This document shows positions 20,503-32,262 of a DNA stretch of 64,000 nucleotides, one piece after another. The position numbers were made by a program, and so were the translations under genes. Source of the stretch: Chlorops oryzae (lineage: Eukaryota > Arthropoda > Insecta > Diptera > Chloropidae); contig CM035806.1 of the NCBI GenBank assembly GCA_020466095.1, positions 70,323,077-70,387,076 of the forward strand, in the 5' to 3' direction. How positions within the stretch are numbered: the first letter of the stretch is position 1; every line of letters starts with the position of its first letter. The notes below the pieces were generated by a model that worked only from the letters and a program-made list of their open reading frames with translations, made no database searches and had not been told where the DNA came from.

Positions 20503-22163
20503 TTGGGAGCAGAAGCACAAGTTGCTTCAGATAAAGGAGACCTCAAAGCACTATTTAAAATTAGTCGAGACCTAGCTGGTGGAAAGAATTTTAACACAGT
20601 TCCTTTGGAAGATGAGAGCGGTTGTCTGGTGACTAGCACAGATGAGCAGATGGCTGTGTGGAAGAGGTATTTCGATAGAACCCTCAATATTTTACACGAA
20701 GAAAACAGCGACCAGCGAATTAATGTCAGACGACGCAATCCAAACAGATTGATTGACTGCGAGCCTCCTAGCGTGGAAGAAATACGAGAGGCGCTGCTTT
20801 CGCTTAAGTCTGGCAAAGCTGCAGGCAATGACAACCTACCGGTAGAAGTCTTTAAAGCGATCCCGGAAGTCATGTCTCAAAAGATGCTCCCTTTATTCGC
20901 CGCGGTGTGGAACACAGAGTACATCCCCTCCGACTGGAAAGAAGCTATCATCGTTAAGATTCCAAAAAAAGGGGACCGAAAAAAATGCTCCAACTGGAGA
21001 GGCATCTCTCTGCTGCCAACAATCAACAAAATATTTATAAAAATAATCTTGAATCGCATCGCCGAGCCATTGAATAATTTAATTCGTCGCAACCAAGCGG
21101 GATTTAGAGCTGGCCAATCATGTTTAGATCACATAAATACCTTACGAATTATTATTGAACAGTCGTCAGTATTCAATGCCAGCCTTTACCTCACCTTCAT
21201 AGACTTCGAAAAGGCATTTGATGCTTTAAAGCGCGAGTTCGTTTGGAAAGCACTTGAGACCAGAGGTATTCCGTCAAAAATTGTCAATATCATCAAAACT
21301 AGCTATGAAGGCGCCACAATCCGAGTGTTACATATGGGTGCCCTAAGTGATCCAATCATATCATCCAGTGGTGTGAGACAGGGGTGTGCACTGTCACCAC
21401 TTCTTTTTATAACGACGATGTGGTCTTTATCTCAAACACACACACTAATATGCAAGCCCAGGTGGCGAATGTTGCAACTGAATGCGCGATAGTCGGTCTA
21501 AAACTTAATATTAACAAGACAAAATCAATGCGATTCAACACAACTAATGAAACTCAGCTTGTAATAGGTAATACGAATGTAGAAAACGTTGAAAAGTTTG
21601 AATATCTTGGTAGTATTGTAGCAATGGATGGCGGCACCACAGATGATGTTAACAACCGATTACGGAAAGCTCGATGTGCTTTCGCCAATCTCAAGAATAT
21701 CTGGCGCTCAACAACCTTGCATCTGAAAACGAAAATAACAATTTTTAATGCTTGCGTTAAAAGCGTACTACTATACGGATCTGAGTCTTGGTTTGTTACC
21801 AATACAATTACGCAAAAATTACAAACTTATGTGAACAGATGTCTCCGGCAGATCTTAAGAATATGGTGGCCAAGAACGATATGTAACGAACGTCTGTGGG
21901 AAATGACTCATCAACAACCGATCGATAAACAAATATTGAGGCGCAAGTATGGTTGGCTTGGGCACACTCTACGTAAGCCCGTGGAAGAGATAGCACATAG
22001 AGCACTCGAATGGAATCCCCAAGGCAGAAGGAGCCGTGGTAGCCCTAAATGTACTTGGAGAAGAACAATAAGCAGAGAGACGAATATATCCTTTAGCGAA
22101 CTCCGAGCAATAGCGCGCAACAGAAATAATTGGAAAACTCTTGTAGATAGACTAAGTTCATAA
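20503..22163 (+). pseudogene. Reverse transcriptase and C-terminal domain of the RTE-type element, deleted palm
   Basis: The RT shows LKSGKAAGNDNLPVEVFK, WKEAIIVKIPKKGD, NWRGISLLPTINKIF, NQAGFRAGQSC and LTFIDFEKAFDALKRE, with the catalytic Asp present, then GVRQGCALSPLLF at about 21400. Here the frame changes and the next recognisable box reads YNDDVVFIS, where YADD is expected. The sequence between PLLF and the YxDD box is shorter than in relatives, so part of the palm is deleted. The C-terminal domain is intact to 22163, with VLLYGSESW, CLRQILRIWWP and WLGHTLRKP. The copy is inactive. Confidence 0.82.
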
Positions 22164-22240
22164 ATTGTTATTTAGAGAACATGTCAAATAATAATAATAA
22201 AGTTGAGGTTCTGGTAAATTAATTATAAAAATTACGCACA

Positions 22241-22940
22241 CCCAGTGGGAAGTTTTAGAAGTCATTCTTTTCTTCTTTCAATATATATTCAATTCTATAG
22301 GAATAAATGAATTCATTGATAGACAAGCATTGCATAATTCTAGTTTAAGGGAATGCATTACTGTTTTTCTAGAAAAGGAATGCAACAAGGAAGAGCAACA
22401 CTTACAAAACAGCTGGTCCTATTATTTCAACAAAGTGAAACGTGCAACTTTTCGATTTTAAAACAAAAATAAAATAAAAATAAAAAGGTAAATGATGTAT
22501 AGAAAACGCCACTATCGTCGGCTTATAAAAGAAGAAAAAAAGCGTTACTTGCGGGGACGGAGCACAACGAAGGCTGTTGATGAAGTCATTTATTTATAAG
22601 ACTGAAGTGAATTGATATATAGATTACCTAAAAGAGAATGAAGGCTACCTTTTGGTTTGATATTTTTAATTTTAAAGTTAAAAAAAAGACAATAATAGAT
22701 AAGCAAACATAAATTCCAAAAATGTGTGTGATTATAATTTTCATTACTTGGTAGTACAAAGAATCGTCGTGAGGTGAGTTCAGCCAACACATTATTTTTC
22801 TAATTACAGAGGAATGTCTTTCCTTCGTGAGTGGGAATGAGCGAAAATCGTAGGACATCGATGTGGATGAAAGCAATGTGTTCTGTAATGAGTTAATGCA
22901 TTCTTTTTCTTATTCCCCAAGGCCGAAATTTCCCACTGGG
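22241..22940. mobile_element. Possible 700-bp non-autonomous element with CCCAGTGGGAA ends
   Basis: CCCAGTGGGAAGTTTTAGAA at 22241 and its inverted partner GGCCGAAATTTCCCACTGGG ending at 22940 form short inverted ends. No target duplication is evident and the interior is AT-rich without a coding signal. Confidence 0.35.
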
Positions 22941-24148
22941 CACTTATAAATCAGTGTTCATATTAATTTACCTTTTTATGAACTTGTCCATTTTAAAATA
23001 GTTTCGCCGCCGAAGAGAACTTGCTTCAAAAGTTTCAATTCAAAAGAAATTAAAGAACGTTACCGCTGTTATTTTTTAAACTCAATTTGATGGCAGATAA
23101 GAGCGCTGCCAGACTTGAATATTCGTATTTCACTCATTTCATCTTGAAATTGCAACTAAAATTGACGCCAATTAAGTCCTCTAATTTTCAAATCGTTGAA
23201 AAATATTTGTTGAAGTAAAGTTCCTTAATAATGTTGACGTAAAATGTTAATATTTCCTTGTACAATTATTTGATTTGTGCTGCCGATATGTTGGTAGATT
23301 TTGGGCCTCGTGCGGTAGAATACGTAGAATCCCAGCCGGAAATTTCACTACTTCTGCAGTACTTCCGAAGTGGTGAAAATTCATACTGCGACTACTCGCA
23401 TTACTAACCCTTACTTCTAATGAATTTTGTTAGGAGATGGCCGCTATTTTCAGTACTTCAAAATTCATCTGTTATTCATTAGGTAACGGAGTGTAACTAT
23501 GACCCTAAATCGCATAAAAACTTTCATTTGGGCAAAAGGTACATGCTGGCTGGCTGAAATGGATCAAACGTGCATGATTATTTTATTTGAAAATAGAGTA
23601 TATGCTGCTAACATGAATGAAAATATCATTCTGAACAAATATTATGGTGCCAACGGGAATGAGAATTACATTTGAAAAAATAGTAGACGCTGCGGAGATC
23701 TGAGAGGAGAAGAAAAAGAATATTTTAAAGAAATTGGCGGATATGGCCATATTTCGTCACTTCGTGATTGTGACACATTATCGCCTTTGGAAAGTCTTAA
23801 GAGTTTAAATTCTCAAAACATCTTAAGTACAAATAAATTTCTAAAACTTTTGAGAATTATAGCACACAGATTGAAAAACATCTTGTCATGACAATTTCAT
23901 AGGATCTGCATTGAAAATAGGAGTATACAACCATCTTTCATATGAAAATTTCATTTGAAGAAGGGTATGTTACAACGAGCTCTTGCTTCTGTGATATTTT
24001 CACTAGACGATCACTCGAAAAAGCACCAATTGCCCTCTTTACATGTGAGTGCTTCACTTCTTCTGCAGTATTGATTTTTTCATGCATGCGATAATGTCCG
24101 GCTGGGATGTCAAATTTTACAAAATATGCGGTAAAAGTGGCTAGACTG
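22941..24148. other. AT-rich unannotated stretch
   Basis: Only short open frames are present and none resembles a known protein. A few phrases such as TACTTCCGAAGT are locally palindromic. I see no gene, RNA or defined repeat. Confidence 0.5.
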
Positions 24149-24224
24149 CACAGTGGTCGCAAATCCCATTTTTGAGGAATAAAATGGTTCAAGTTAAGCT
24201 AGCGATCTGAAATTGTATACGTAT

Positions 24225-24640
24225 ACGTGTTCCATGGGACATGGGTAAGAACAAGTTCGAAAATGGACCCGATCGGACCATTTTTAGGGCTACCTCTAGT
24301 ACTAGGGTCTGTTACGAAAATCATAAAAAGTGATATAAAACCTAAAGTTTTCAAGATATTTTGATGAAAATTTACTTCTGAACATAAATAAACGCTATAA
24401 GTATGATTTACAAAAATTGGAAAAGTGGGCGTGGCAGAAAGGCGTGTTTCGAAAATCGTGTGTTGTAGCTAAAGAAATGGGATTTCAACGAAAATTGGCA
24501 AGTATGCTTCTCCCATAGCTATTCATATCCACAGCAAAAAATTGATCGGTCCATTACAAAGGGTACCTCCAGTACTAGGGTCTGTCAAAAAATTCCAAAA
24601 ACTGCCCCAAAACCAGGCTTTTTCGAGATAATTCAATAAA
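24225..24640 (+). repeat. Mini-me/DINE-like repeat fragment, 3' half
   Basis: GGTAAGAACAAGTTCGAAAA, CCGATCGGACCATTTTTAG, GTACTAGGGTCTGT and GGAAAAGTGGGCGTGGCAGA match the copies at 41280-41530 and, inverted, 50780-51290. The head with (GTCT)n is missing. Confidence 0.7.
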
Positions 24641-24893
24641 GTGTAATGTAACGATGGGTATTTGGTGTCGTAACGGGGATCTCAAAAATTTTGGAGTCAC
24701 TCTCTAACCATTCCCTGTCACATTGCTTAATGATTAGCAAATTTCGCGATCGATTTTGCCATCTTCTATAAGCATTTCTACAAAAACTCTCTATTTTTTG
24801 TTTAATTTTCTCCATTTCAAATTTTGTGCAAACACTTTCATATCTTTCGACAATACATTCGTACACAGCAGCAGCATTTTTAATTTTTTTCAA
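24633..24893 (-). CDS. Small unrecognised helical open frame (86 aa)
   Basis: The frame begins with an ATG at 24893 and is Lys/Glu/Arg-rich. IKQKIESFCRNAYRRWQNRS suggests a helical, possibly coiled-coil peptide. It lies on the minus strand inside Transib-like element A. I recognise no family. It could be a transposon protein remnant or chance. Confidence 0.25.
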   Translation of the reverse strand: MKKIKNAAAVYECIVERYESVCTKFEMEKIKQKIESFCRNAYRRWQNRSRNLLIIKQCDREWLESDSKIFEIPVTTPNTHRYITLY

Positions 24894-25479
24894 TCCAAAT
24901 GTTGAAAATTTCAGAATTTTTGAGCGTGACTTTTTCTATAAAAAGACAAATTGCAGCCGAATACGCAGGTATACGCAGATAAAATTATATTCATACGAAA
25001 GTACACAGAAAAAGCTTTTACTACATACATATTTCATGTTGAGCAATTATGATCCAAAAAAGTTCTACTTCACTAAACACAAAACTTTTTTAATATTTTG
25101 TAAATAAAAGAACAACTAAACAAAACACATTTTTAACACAATTGCGACCTCTAAATCACACAAAACATTTAATATTTAAAATTTATATACCTGTATTAAT
25201 ATTTTCCATTTTATAACAAATAAATTTTCACGACGGTTTTTTCCTGCTCGCGCTCTAAACTTTCAATGGAATTTATGCAAGACCAATATCAACGAACAAG
25301 GGAATCAAAACAAAAACTTTGAACGCTCTCTGACTAACAACCCGTGTACACGAGACATAAATATATACAATTTCTACCTGCTTACACATTCCTTAATGAA
25401 ATGGAATAACTTTTTTCGCAAAATAATACACTTCAAAAATACCTCAAATTCCTCAAAAATGGGATTTGGGACCACTGTG

Positions 25480-25998
25480 CACTGCTTACTAGTTATTTGG
25501 TAGATTTATTTTGTTTACTCATTGAATAAAATATCTGTTTTTCAGTTTTACAATTTGTAAAATTTTTTATTTTTTAATAGTTGACCAATTTCCAAACACA
25601 TGTTCCCTTTTCGGGAACATCAAAGTTTACGCGCTCGTCAAATCGAAAATTTGAAAATATAAATTTAAAGCTATAAATAGTAATTTCTATTCATTTCTCT
25701 CGCGCGATTCTTCTCGAGTCCAGCTTCCTAAGGAACTGAGGAATTCAAGCTTCGTCGGGTGAGACGTAACCTTTCCAAGTCGAAATCTATAAATTTTCCG
25801 AACTTCGACTTTCTCCACTCTTTCTTTCTCTTCATTTATCACTTCTCCCATTGTAGCTTTCTTCTTTCGCCAAAGCTGTCCAGAATAAATCATTAGCCTG
25901 TTCAAGAACCACAAGAAAGCTTTGAGCTCTGCCTATCACAGACTAGACTCAAAGCTAGCCTCCGGGAAGTATTTTTATTTTGCATACTGATACAACGT
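25480..25998. other. Non-coding stretch upstream of the Jockey ORF1 fragment
   Basis: The AT-rich left part contains the perfect hairpin ATGTTCCC-TTTTC-GGGAACAT near 25600. The right part from about 25690 is less AT-rich and may be the 5' UTR of the Jockey copy. No gene is seen. Confidence 0.4.
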
Positions 25999-26690
25999 AT
26001 GCAACGCGATAACCTAAAACTTCAGCCTGAAATAAGGTATTCTTTTAGTGGCTCTAATGCCAGAAATGCTTATTTAATAGTGAAAGCGCCTGAAGTACCG
26101 CCCTCGCAAAACAATTCCACTGCTCACACGGAATTATCTAATACAAAAACCAACAAGACTGCGAGATCAACAACAGACGTTGAACTTTCTGTTAACAGCG
26201 GTTCAAAAGCTCCTGCTAATAACGTAGGTGATCCAGCAGTGCAGACAGGCATGGATCGGTACATTAAGATTAAAAGGAAACTTAGCCCACAGAAATCAAA
26301 TGTGGGTAAAGCGAAAATAAATAAAACAAAATCTGACGCTAACCCATCGAACGTTTTAAGTGGAAATAGATTTGCGGCTCTAAGCACAAAGCCCACTGAG
26401 ACCTCTGATACATCAAAGGATGGTGGAGAAAAATCTCCAAAACCGCCTCCAGTATATCTTCGAGAGCGTAGCTCCAACAATTTGGTCACGAGCCTGACCC
26501 AGTTAATTGGAAAGGAGTCCTTCCACAACATGCCTCTTACTAGAGGAAATGTTCATAAGACCAAAATTCAGGTCTAACATATAATGTAAATAATTACAGA
26601 ATTGTCACTAAATTCCTTGACGACAACAAAAAAAGCTACTACACGTGCTTCAACATCGTTCAACAAAACGCAGTTCGTAAGATAGACGCT
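25999..26690 (+). pseudogene. Jockey-type ORF1 (Gag-like) N-terminal fragment
   Basis: The frame starts at an ATG at 25999. It has a low-complexity Ser/Thr/Asn/Lys-rich N-terminus and then KPPPVYLRERSSNNLVTSLT and GKESFHNMPLTRGNVHKTKI, the conserved start of the Jockey Gag RNA-binding region. A TAA at 26575-26577 interrupts, but similarity continues downstream to about 26690 (TKFLDDNKKSYYTCFNI). The Cys-His knuckles and the pol frame are absent. The fragment may be a separate copy from the RT at 14041. Confidence 0.7.
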
Positions 26691-26762
26691 AGCGGGGAGA
26701 GGAAGATGGTTTTTGTTGAACGTACTCGGCTATTTTCTTTGTGCCTATATTCTTAAAGCCAA

Positions 26763-27137
26763 TACTGAGATATGCAGTAAGTAAAGCTCCCATAAGAAAT
26801 ACGTGCAAAAAAAATTGAAAAGTACTTCGAAGTAAATACTTTACTTTCGCTTATACTGAGATGTCAAGTAATGATGTGCGCAGGGTTGCAAGCGACTTGC
26901 CTGCTTTACTTCGCCATAGAAATGAACATGTTCATTTTTTATGCGAAGTAAATGCCAGGACAGGTGATTGCGGCACATTTTTCAAATGAAATACTGACAC
27001 CGACTTCGAAGGTGTTAAATTGTTGGCATACTTTGAAGAATTCAAGGAGCGTGAATATAGTTGTCTCTCTCACTCTTTACGACGTTGTAGCGAATTGGCT
27101 CCTAATGTGCAAGTAGTTACTGCATATCTCAGTATAG
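26763..27137. mobile_element. MITE family M1, copy 1 (ATACTGAGATATGCAGTAA ends)
   Basis: ATACTGAGATATGCAGTAA near 26765 is inverted at about 27117-27137. The interior shares GCAAAAAAAA, TACTTCGAAGTAAA and CAGGGTTGCA with the inverted copy at 36325-37079. No coding capacity is present. Confidence 0.65.
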
Positions 27138-27285
27138 GCTCTTACGTGAAACTTGAAAACAACCCCTGTGCGACTTACACATTTGCTTCACATATTTTTG
27201 TCATTCGAGCGGAAAAGTTCGAATGCCTTCGCCAAAAATTTTATTTTTTTTTGCATCTTTTTTGATATTTTTCATTTTATTAGCT

Positions 27286-27770
27286 TTTTATACCCGACAC
27301 ACTCTGTGTCGAGGGTATATTGCGTTTGTGTGGTTGTGTGTAACACCCAGAACCAGTCGAGATAGACCATACAAAATTTATATAGAAATTATCAGCGTCA
27401 TCAGGAGATTCGATTTAGACATGTCCGTCTGTCTGTCTGTCCGTCTGTCTGTACACACTTATCTTATCGAAGGAGTTGAGCTGATCATGCCCATTCTCGA
27501 ACTTAATATTACTCATGTTGCCCTGCACCTCCATACCAAATTTCGTTAAGATAGCTCAGCTCCTTCAATAATATAAGTGTGTACAGACAGACAGACAGAC
27601 GGACAGACAGACAGACAGATGGACAGACGGAGATGCCTTAATCGAATCTCCAGGTGACGCTGATCATTTCTATTTAATGTTTACATGGTCTATCTTGATT
27701 GGTTCTGGACTTTAAAGGCAGGCGCATAAACGCAATATACCCACGACACGGAGCGTGTCGGGTATAAAAA
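27286..27770. repeat. Head-to-head pair of mini-me/DINE-like elements forming a hairpin
   Basis: Left copy: TTTTTATACCCGACACACTC at 27286, then GAGATTCGATTTAGACATGT and a short (GTCT)n tract, truncated at about 27485. Right copy: the same sequence inverted, from about 27486 back to GGTATAAAAA ending at 27770. Together they form two roughly 200-bp complementary arms around a spacer of about 70 bp. The repeat class carries (GTCT)n and a small terminal stem, as described for mini-me/DINE-1 elements of Diptera. Confidence 0.82.
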
Positions 27771-28417
27771 TCCGTATAGAAGTTTTCGGGAAAAACACCT
27801 AATTATATGAAACTTTATGTCTATTTTTGTGCATTGAAAGAAACAAAAATTAATTTTTCCCTTTATTTTAGAAATTACATAAAAAGAATTTTTATTTTCA
27901 ACAGAAAAAATAAAAATCCGAAAATAACTTTTATTTTCGGACTTTTAAATAAAAGTTGCAAAATAACAGTTAAATGGGACTGAAAAAATAAAAATCTTTA
28001 ATATGTTATAGTGTAAATAGCCCCATAGTTTTAGAATTTAGCATCGAGCACATCCCTATGTTAGTATGTATGATAAAAGATAAATACAACACTGGAAGAG
28101 GATGAACGAATGGAAAAAACATTGACAGCTGTCAATGCGATTTCTTCTTCCTCTTTCCGGAAATTAGCGAGCAAGACGAGACGTCTTTTCGAAAGCTCTA
28201 AAATTAAAGCGAAACGCATCTTTAAAATTAATTAAAATAAAACTGTTTTAAAGCCTCAGAAGTGGGGTAAATCCCGCCAACATAAATATTTGACGCCACG
28301 AATGAAACTCCCGAAGCCGCTGCAAACCATGGCAGCACCGATGTATTCAATTCAAGCAACCCCCCTTTCGATGTCCGCAGCCCCGAATTTCATGGTTTCC
28401 GCAGTACCGATGTAATT
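27771..28417. other. AT-rich leader of the third Gypsy-type fragment
   Basis: The perfect hairpin TCCGAAAATAA-CTT-TTATTTTCGGA is at about 27917-27941. From about 28000 the sequence may be the LTR and leader of the gag fragment that follows, but no second LTR is in the window to test this. Confidence 0.35.
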
Positions 28418-29593
28418 TTGCCAGATGAAAACGCTGTCAATCGCAGTGTGGCTATTCCGAATGCCGAAGCAAATAGAGACGTAAACAATCGGAATGGTAT
28501 TGATGAAATGCTGCTATTCGATCGCCAGATTGCCGTTCTGGAAAAACGACGAAGTCTACAAATGCTGCAAACGGAATTGAATGCAAATGAAAGCATTAGG
28601 TTCGATTTTCATGCTTTTGAAGGTATGGTGCACGCATTCAGTGGTGACGACTGTTACGACGTGCACAAATGGCTAATAGACGTGGAAGACGCTTTCGCTA
28701 TGTTTGGTTGCAACCAAGTCGAAAAGCTCGTGAGCGTGCGTCGGTTATTAACGGGTACCGCCAAGATCCTACTGCGAACTACCACCGCTAGTTCCTATGC
28801 TGAGCTGAAGCGTATTTTGATTGAGGAATTTGGACGAGTCCATACACTGCACGACGTTTTCTAACAACTAAAAACACGAACCATAAAGCCGAATGAGTCT
28901 GTAAAGCGTTACGTGCTTGAAATGCAGGAAATTGCCTCCCATGCATCTGTGCCAGAATCTGATCTCATCGACTTCATCCTCGAGGGTCTCAACGATAAGA
29001 CCAACAATCTGGCAATTCTCATAAGCGCGTCCACTCTAGTGGAACTTAAGTCACGTTTGGAGCGATACGAGAAGAAGCGTCGAATTCAAAATACTATCCA
29101 CAAGTCAGGAGCGGCTGCCTCGAATTTATCGCCAGCTGCCAATCCGAAGACCAAGCTTGCTGCCTCGTCATCAACCGAACATGTTCGCTGCTACAATTGC
29201 TCACAATGTGGGCATTATCAAAGCAAGTGCCCCAAGGCGAAGCGCCCACCAAATTCTTGCTTCATATGCCATGTAGTGGGACATTACCATCAGATCTGCC
29301 CTAACAGAAAGAATGCTGCTGCCTCCGTTAGCTGTGATGAGAATTCTGAAGTCGTGGCCGAGAGAGATACCGATGAAATAGTCAATAAGCTGAATACGTT
29401 CCAAATGGTAAGTGTCGCTTTTATTAAGGGGAATAAGTGCACAGATTTTAGAAATTGTTTTTCTCTTCTTGATTCTGGCAGTAGTCGAAGTTTCATTAAA
29501 AGATCCCTAGTACCGTTCATCTTCAAAGAAAAACAATTGACGTCATTTTGTGGAATGGGCGGCAGTAGAGTAAGCGCGTTCGGAGAAGTAAAG
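28418..29593 (+). pseudogene. Gag-protease of a Gypsy-type element, first part
   Basis: An N-terminal helical region is followed by the capsid-like block FHAFEGMVHAFSGDDCYDVH and two zinc knuckles (CYNCSQCGHYQSKC and CFICHVVGHYHQIC, about 29190-29300). The retropepsin start SLLDSGSSRSFIKRSLVP has D-S-G-S in place of D-T-G-A. An in-frame TAA at 28862-28864 splits gag. The capsid block resembles that of the element at 9056, so the two may share a clade. The protease is cut at 29593 by a hAT element and resumes at 32998. RT and integrase are absent from the window. Confidence 0.75.
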
Positions 29594-29599
29594 TAGTGA

Positions 29600-29790
29600 T
29601 GCCGCAAGATTGCAAGAGAAACAAGACAAGACGAGAGGATTCTTGCAAAAGGCAAGACAAGAGACCGATTTTTCTCTTGCTGAAATGGCAAGGCAAGACA
29701 AGAGACCGATTTTTCTCTTGCTGAAATGGAAAGACAAGACAAGAGACAATTTCGCAAGAGACGCAAGATAGCAAGATATAAGGAGCAAGA
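29600..29790. repeat. Subterminal CAAGACAAGAG repeats of the hAT element, left side
   Basis: A 41-bp unit (GGCAAGACAAGAGACCGATT plus TTTCTCTTGCTGAAAT) is repeated about 2.5 times. Related motifs occur inverted at 32810-32975. In hAT elements such short repeats commonly bind transposase; that role is inferred here. Confidence 0.75.
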
Positions 29791-29878
29791 GAACAAATAG
29801 TGCATTTAACATTTTGTCAAAAAAAAAAAAACAGCCTTTATTTCTCAATGCTGAAACACCTTTTTTAATTACAAATTA

Positions 29879-32114
29879 TCAACCACTGAAAAGCGCGTAT
29901 TTTATTGTTGGAGCTAGAGAAGATGTGAACCATGAATTCATGCACAGCAAATACTCAACATTTTTGTTAGTCAAACGACTCCGGTGTTTTCTGATGATGA
30001 GACCAGCTTTGGAAAACAACCTTTCCGATGGCACACTCGATGCAGGAGTTGCCAAATAATCTCGTGCCATAAGCGCCAATCGAGGGAAACTCTTTGCGTT
30101 GGTGCTCCACCACTTCAAAATATTTTCATCTATGCTCGCTCTTTCCATATGTAAATAATTATTAAGCTCGGTCCTCCACTCTTCCTTCTTTTTCGATCCA
30201 TACAAAAGCTTCATCGAGTTATTGAACTCTTCATCTGAGTCACTGTTGCTGGGCACTGACTCGTCATTTTTTAATGATTCGGGTAGGGCATCTTTAGCAT
30301 AATTGGATTTAAATATGGACTCAAACTGTTTGTAACATTCGTCTTTCAAATTTTTTCCCACGAAGTTTTCTCAAACGATTCAAGTTTATGACGAGGATCA
30401 AGAATCAATACTACACCATAGATCCAGTTTGTCAAATTATAATACTTGACTAATTTGTCTCGCGCTGCTTGAAAAGCGAGAATTAATCTCTCATCATCTG
30501 GACAACGCTCCGGTTTTTGATCCCAGGAGTGGCACAAACTCTCGAGCTTGTCCAACAAAATGTTAGCTCCAACAATCACAGATGGGAGTGTCGGATATTT
30601 GTCTCCACCTAAGAGAATTGCAAACTGTTTAAATGCTTTCAAATACTTTTGTAGTTTTTCCAGCAATCCCCACTCAGCTTCCTCAATGAACAAATGATTC
30701 AATCTTTTCTCGTTGTTTGTCAATGCGGAGATTGATTTTATGATCTTAACTCCAGCTGCTAGCATGTCGTGTGTGCTGTTCCACCTTGTTGATACATCCA
30801 GAGGTACCTGCATTTGTTTTTCATCGAAGACTTCGCAATAGTTCTTGAGCTTGACCGTCAACTGCTCGGAATGTTTTAACTTTTTGCAGATATTTCGGAG
30901 TTTAAGGATTATTGGTAATGACTTTTGCTCCTAATTTTCCTCTTCTTGTTCATCTTATTCAACATCTTCATCTTCATCTTCATCATCATCATCATCATCA
31001 CAATTCATTCCTTCATCGCTTGATGGTTCTTCATCGACTTGAAACTCTTTCAATAATGCCTGCACTGCTAGATTGACCACATGGGGGAAACAATGAAAGT
31101 GTTGATTTACTGGGTCAAACTCCTTGCCATCTCTCTTCATCAGTTTTTGCAGCTCATTCATAAAGGTGGTGTTGTCAGATGCATTATCCACAGTTATTCC
31201 TTGTAGTTTATTTGACAGCTTACATTTTTTTTTACATTCGAAGAACATTGCTGCGATATCCGCGCCACTGTGTTTTCTTTTTGATGGGATAAAGTCCAAG
31301 GCCAATGACTGGAGTTCCCAGGAATCATCAACGTAATGGACAGTTACTGAATAATACGATCTGCCTCTTATCGATGTCCATCCATCCAGTGTGAACGAGA
31401 CACGTGAACTATTTTTCTGCACCAGTGACAAGACCACCTCCCGCATTTCAGCATAGACTGAAGAAACAATCTCTGTCATGGCAGTCCTTTTAGGAAATTT
31501 CAGATTTCCATTGATATTTCCATAGAACCTCTGAGAAGTTTCGTCGTCAAAAAAGTTGAGAGGCAGATACTTGACAGACACATACTCTACCAAATTCACC
31601 TGAAACAATCTCTTATTCGTCATAATCTAAAACAGGCATAAAATAAGTTTAATTATTCATCGTGTTTGAAAGATTTGAATTTAGTTTGGAATAAAAGTGA
31701 AAAGATCCGCGGATCCCACCTTACCTTGCTCATTTCTTCAATTTTTTCCTGGTCAGACAAACTCTTCTTCACTTTTATAAACAGTTGATCATGGATATCC
31801 TTGTGATGTTTGAGTAGATGCCACTTCAACCCACTGGTATTTCTATTTTTCATCTTTATTTTCTTAGGATTGGCACATGAAGGAATTTGGCACGTACCAA
31901 ATTTAACCTCATTCTGGCCCTCTTTGTCATAAGCGAATATGAAATAATTTCTATATTTTTCGCTCTGGCCCACCGTACTTATAAGGCCATCGTCTTCATC
32001 TCTGTCGAAGGATGCTTCTGTATTATTCGATGAGGGTAATGAACCCAAATCATTTCTATTCCGTACTAGTTTTCGTTTTCGAGTATTCATCTTTTCAAAG
32101 GTACTGCAATACAA
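29879..32114 (-). pseudogene. hAT transposase with BED finger, lightly damaged
   Basis: Read on the minus strand from 32114. Exon 1 carries a BED-type finger (FGTCQIPSCAN...GLKWHLLKHH). A probable intron (GT at 31724, AG at 31627, 98 bp) leads to the catalytic part, with VSFTLDGWTSIRG (first Asp), LQGITVDNASDNT (second Asp) and FHCFPHVVNLAVQALLKEF. An acidic run of about 15 Asp/Glu residues follows, then WNSTHDML. The C-terminal dimerisation domain includes LATPASSVPSERLFSKAG. Defects are in-frame TAA at 30955-30957 and TAG near 30930, and a frame change near 30355. All main domains remain, so decay is recent. Confidence 0.88.
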
Positions 32115-32147
32115 CTTTTATATTATATTAAACCGTCCTTCCCTCGT

Positions 32148-32262
32148 TTATTCAGAGGACCACAGGACCTAAGGGTTAGGTTTAAACAGGATCAGCACTT
32201 TATTTATTCTCCTCTGATCCTGTTAAACCCTAAACTTTTAGTTGTGTGATCCTCTAAATAGG
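32148..32262. repeat. Imperfect inverted repeat, about 50-bp arms
   Basis: TTCAGAGGACCACAGGACCT with GGTTTAAACAGGATCAG faces TGATCCTGTTAAACCC with GTGTGATCCTCTAAATA across a short loop. It lies just upstream of the hAT transposase start. It may be a small foldback insertion. Confidence 0.55.

Larger units (their letters stand above)
19081..22197 (+). mobile_element. RTE-type non-LTR retrotransposon, defective
   Basis: A probable 5' leader (19081-19298), an APE endonuclease, a reverse transcriptase and a long C-terminal domain are followed by a 3' end of ATAATAATAATAAAG, the short-repeat tail expected of RTE-like elements. The exact clade (RTE or a close relative) rests on recalled motif patterns. 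At least one frame change and one internal deletion are present. Confidence 0.75.
24149..25479. mobile_element. Transib-like DNA element A (CACAGTGG ends)
   Basis: CACAGTGGTCGCAAATCCCA at 24149 continues ...TTTTTGAGGAAT, and its inverted partner ends at 25479 with one mismatch in about 30 bases. CACWRTGG starts are a known Transib feature. Flanks are GACTG on the left and CACTG on the right, a 4-of-5 match to a 5-bp duplication. No transposase core is seen, so it is non-autonomous. A mini-me fragment lies inside it. Confidence 0.6.

Noticed and set aside
19299..20534. Host craniofacial-development-protein-2-like gene
   Set aside because: The APE endonuclease is followed by reverse transcriptase, so it is a retrotransposon frame despite the common database name.
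29523..29848. Minus-strand Ser/Cys/Leu-rich frames at the hAT left end
   Set aside because: They translate the subterminal CAAGACAAGAG repeats and differ by frame only.
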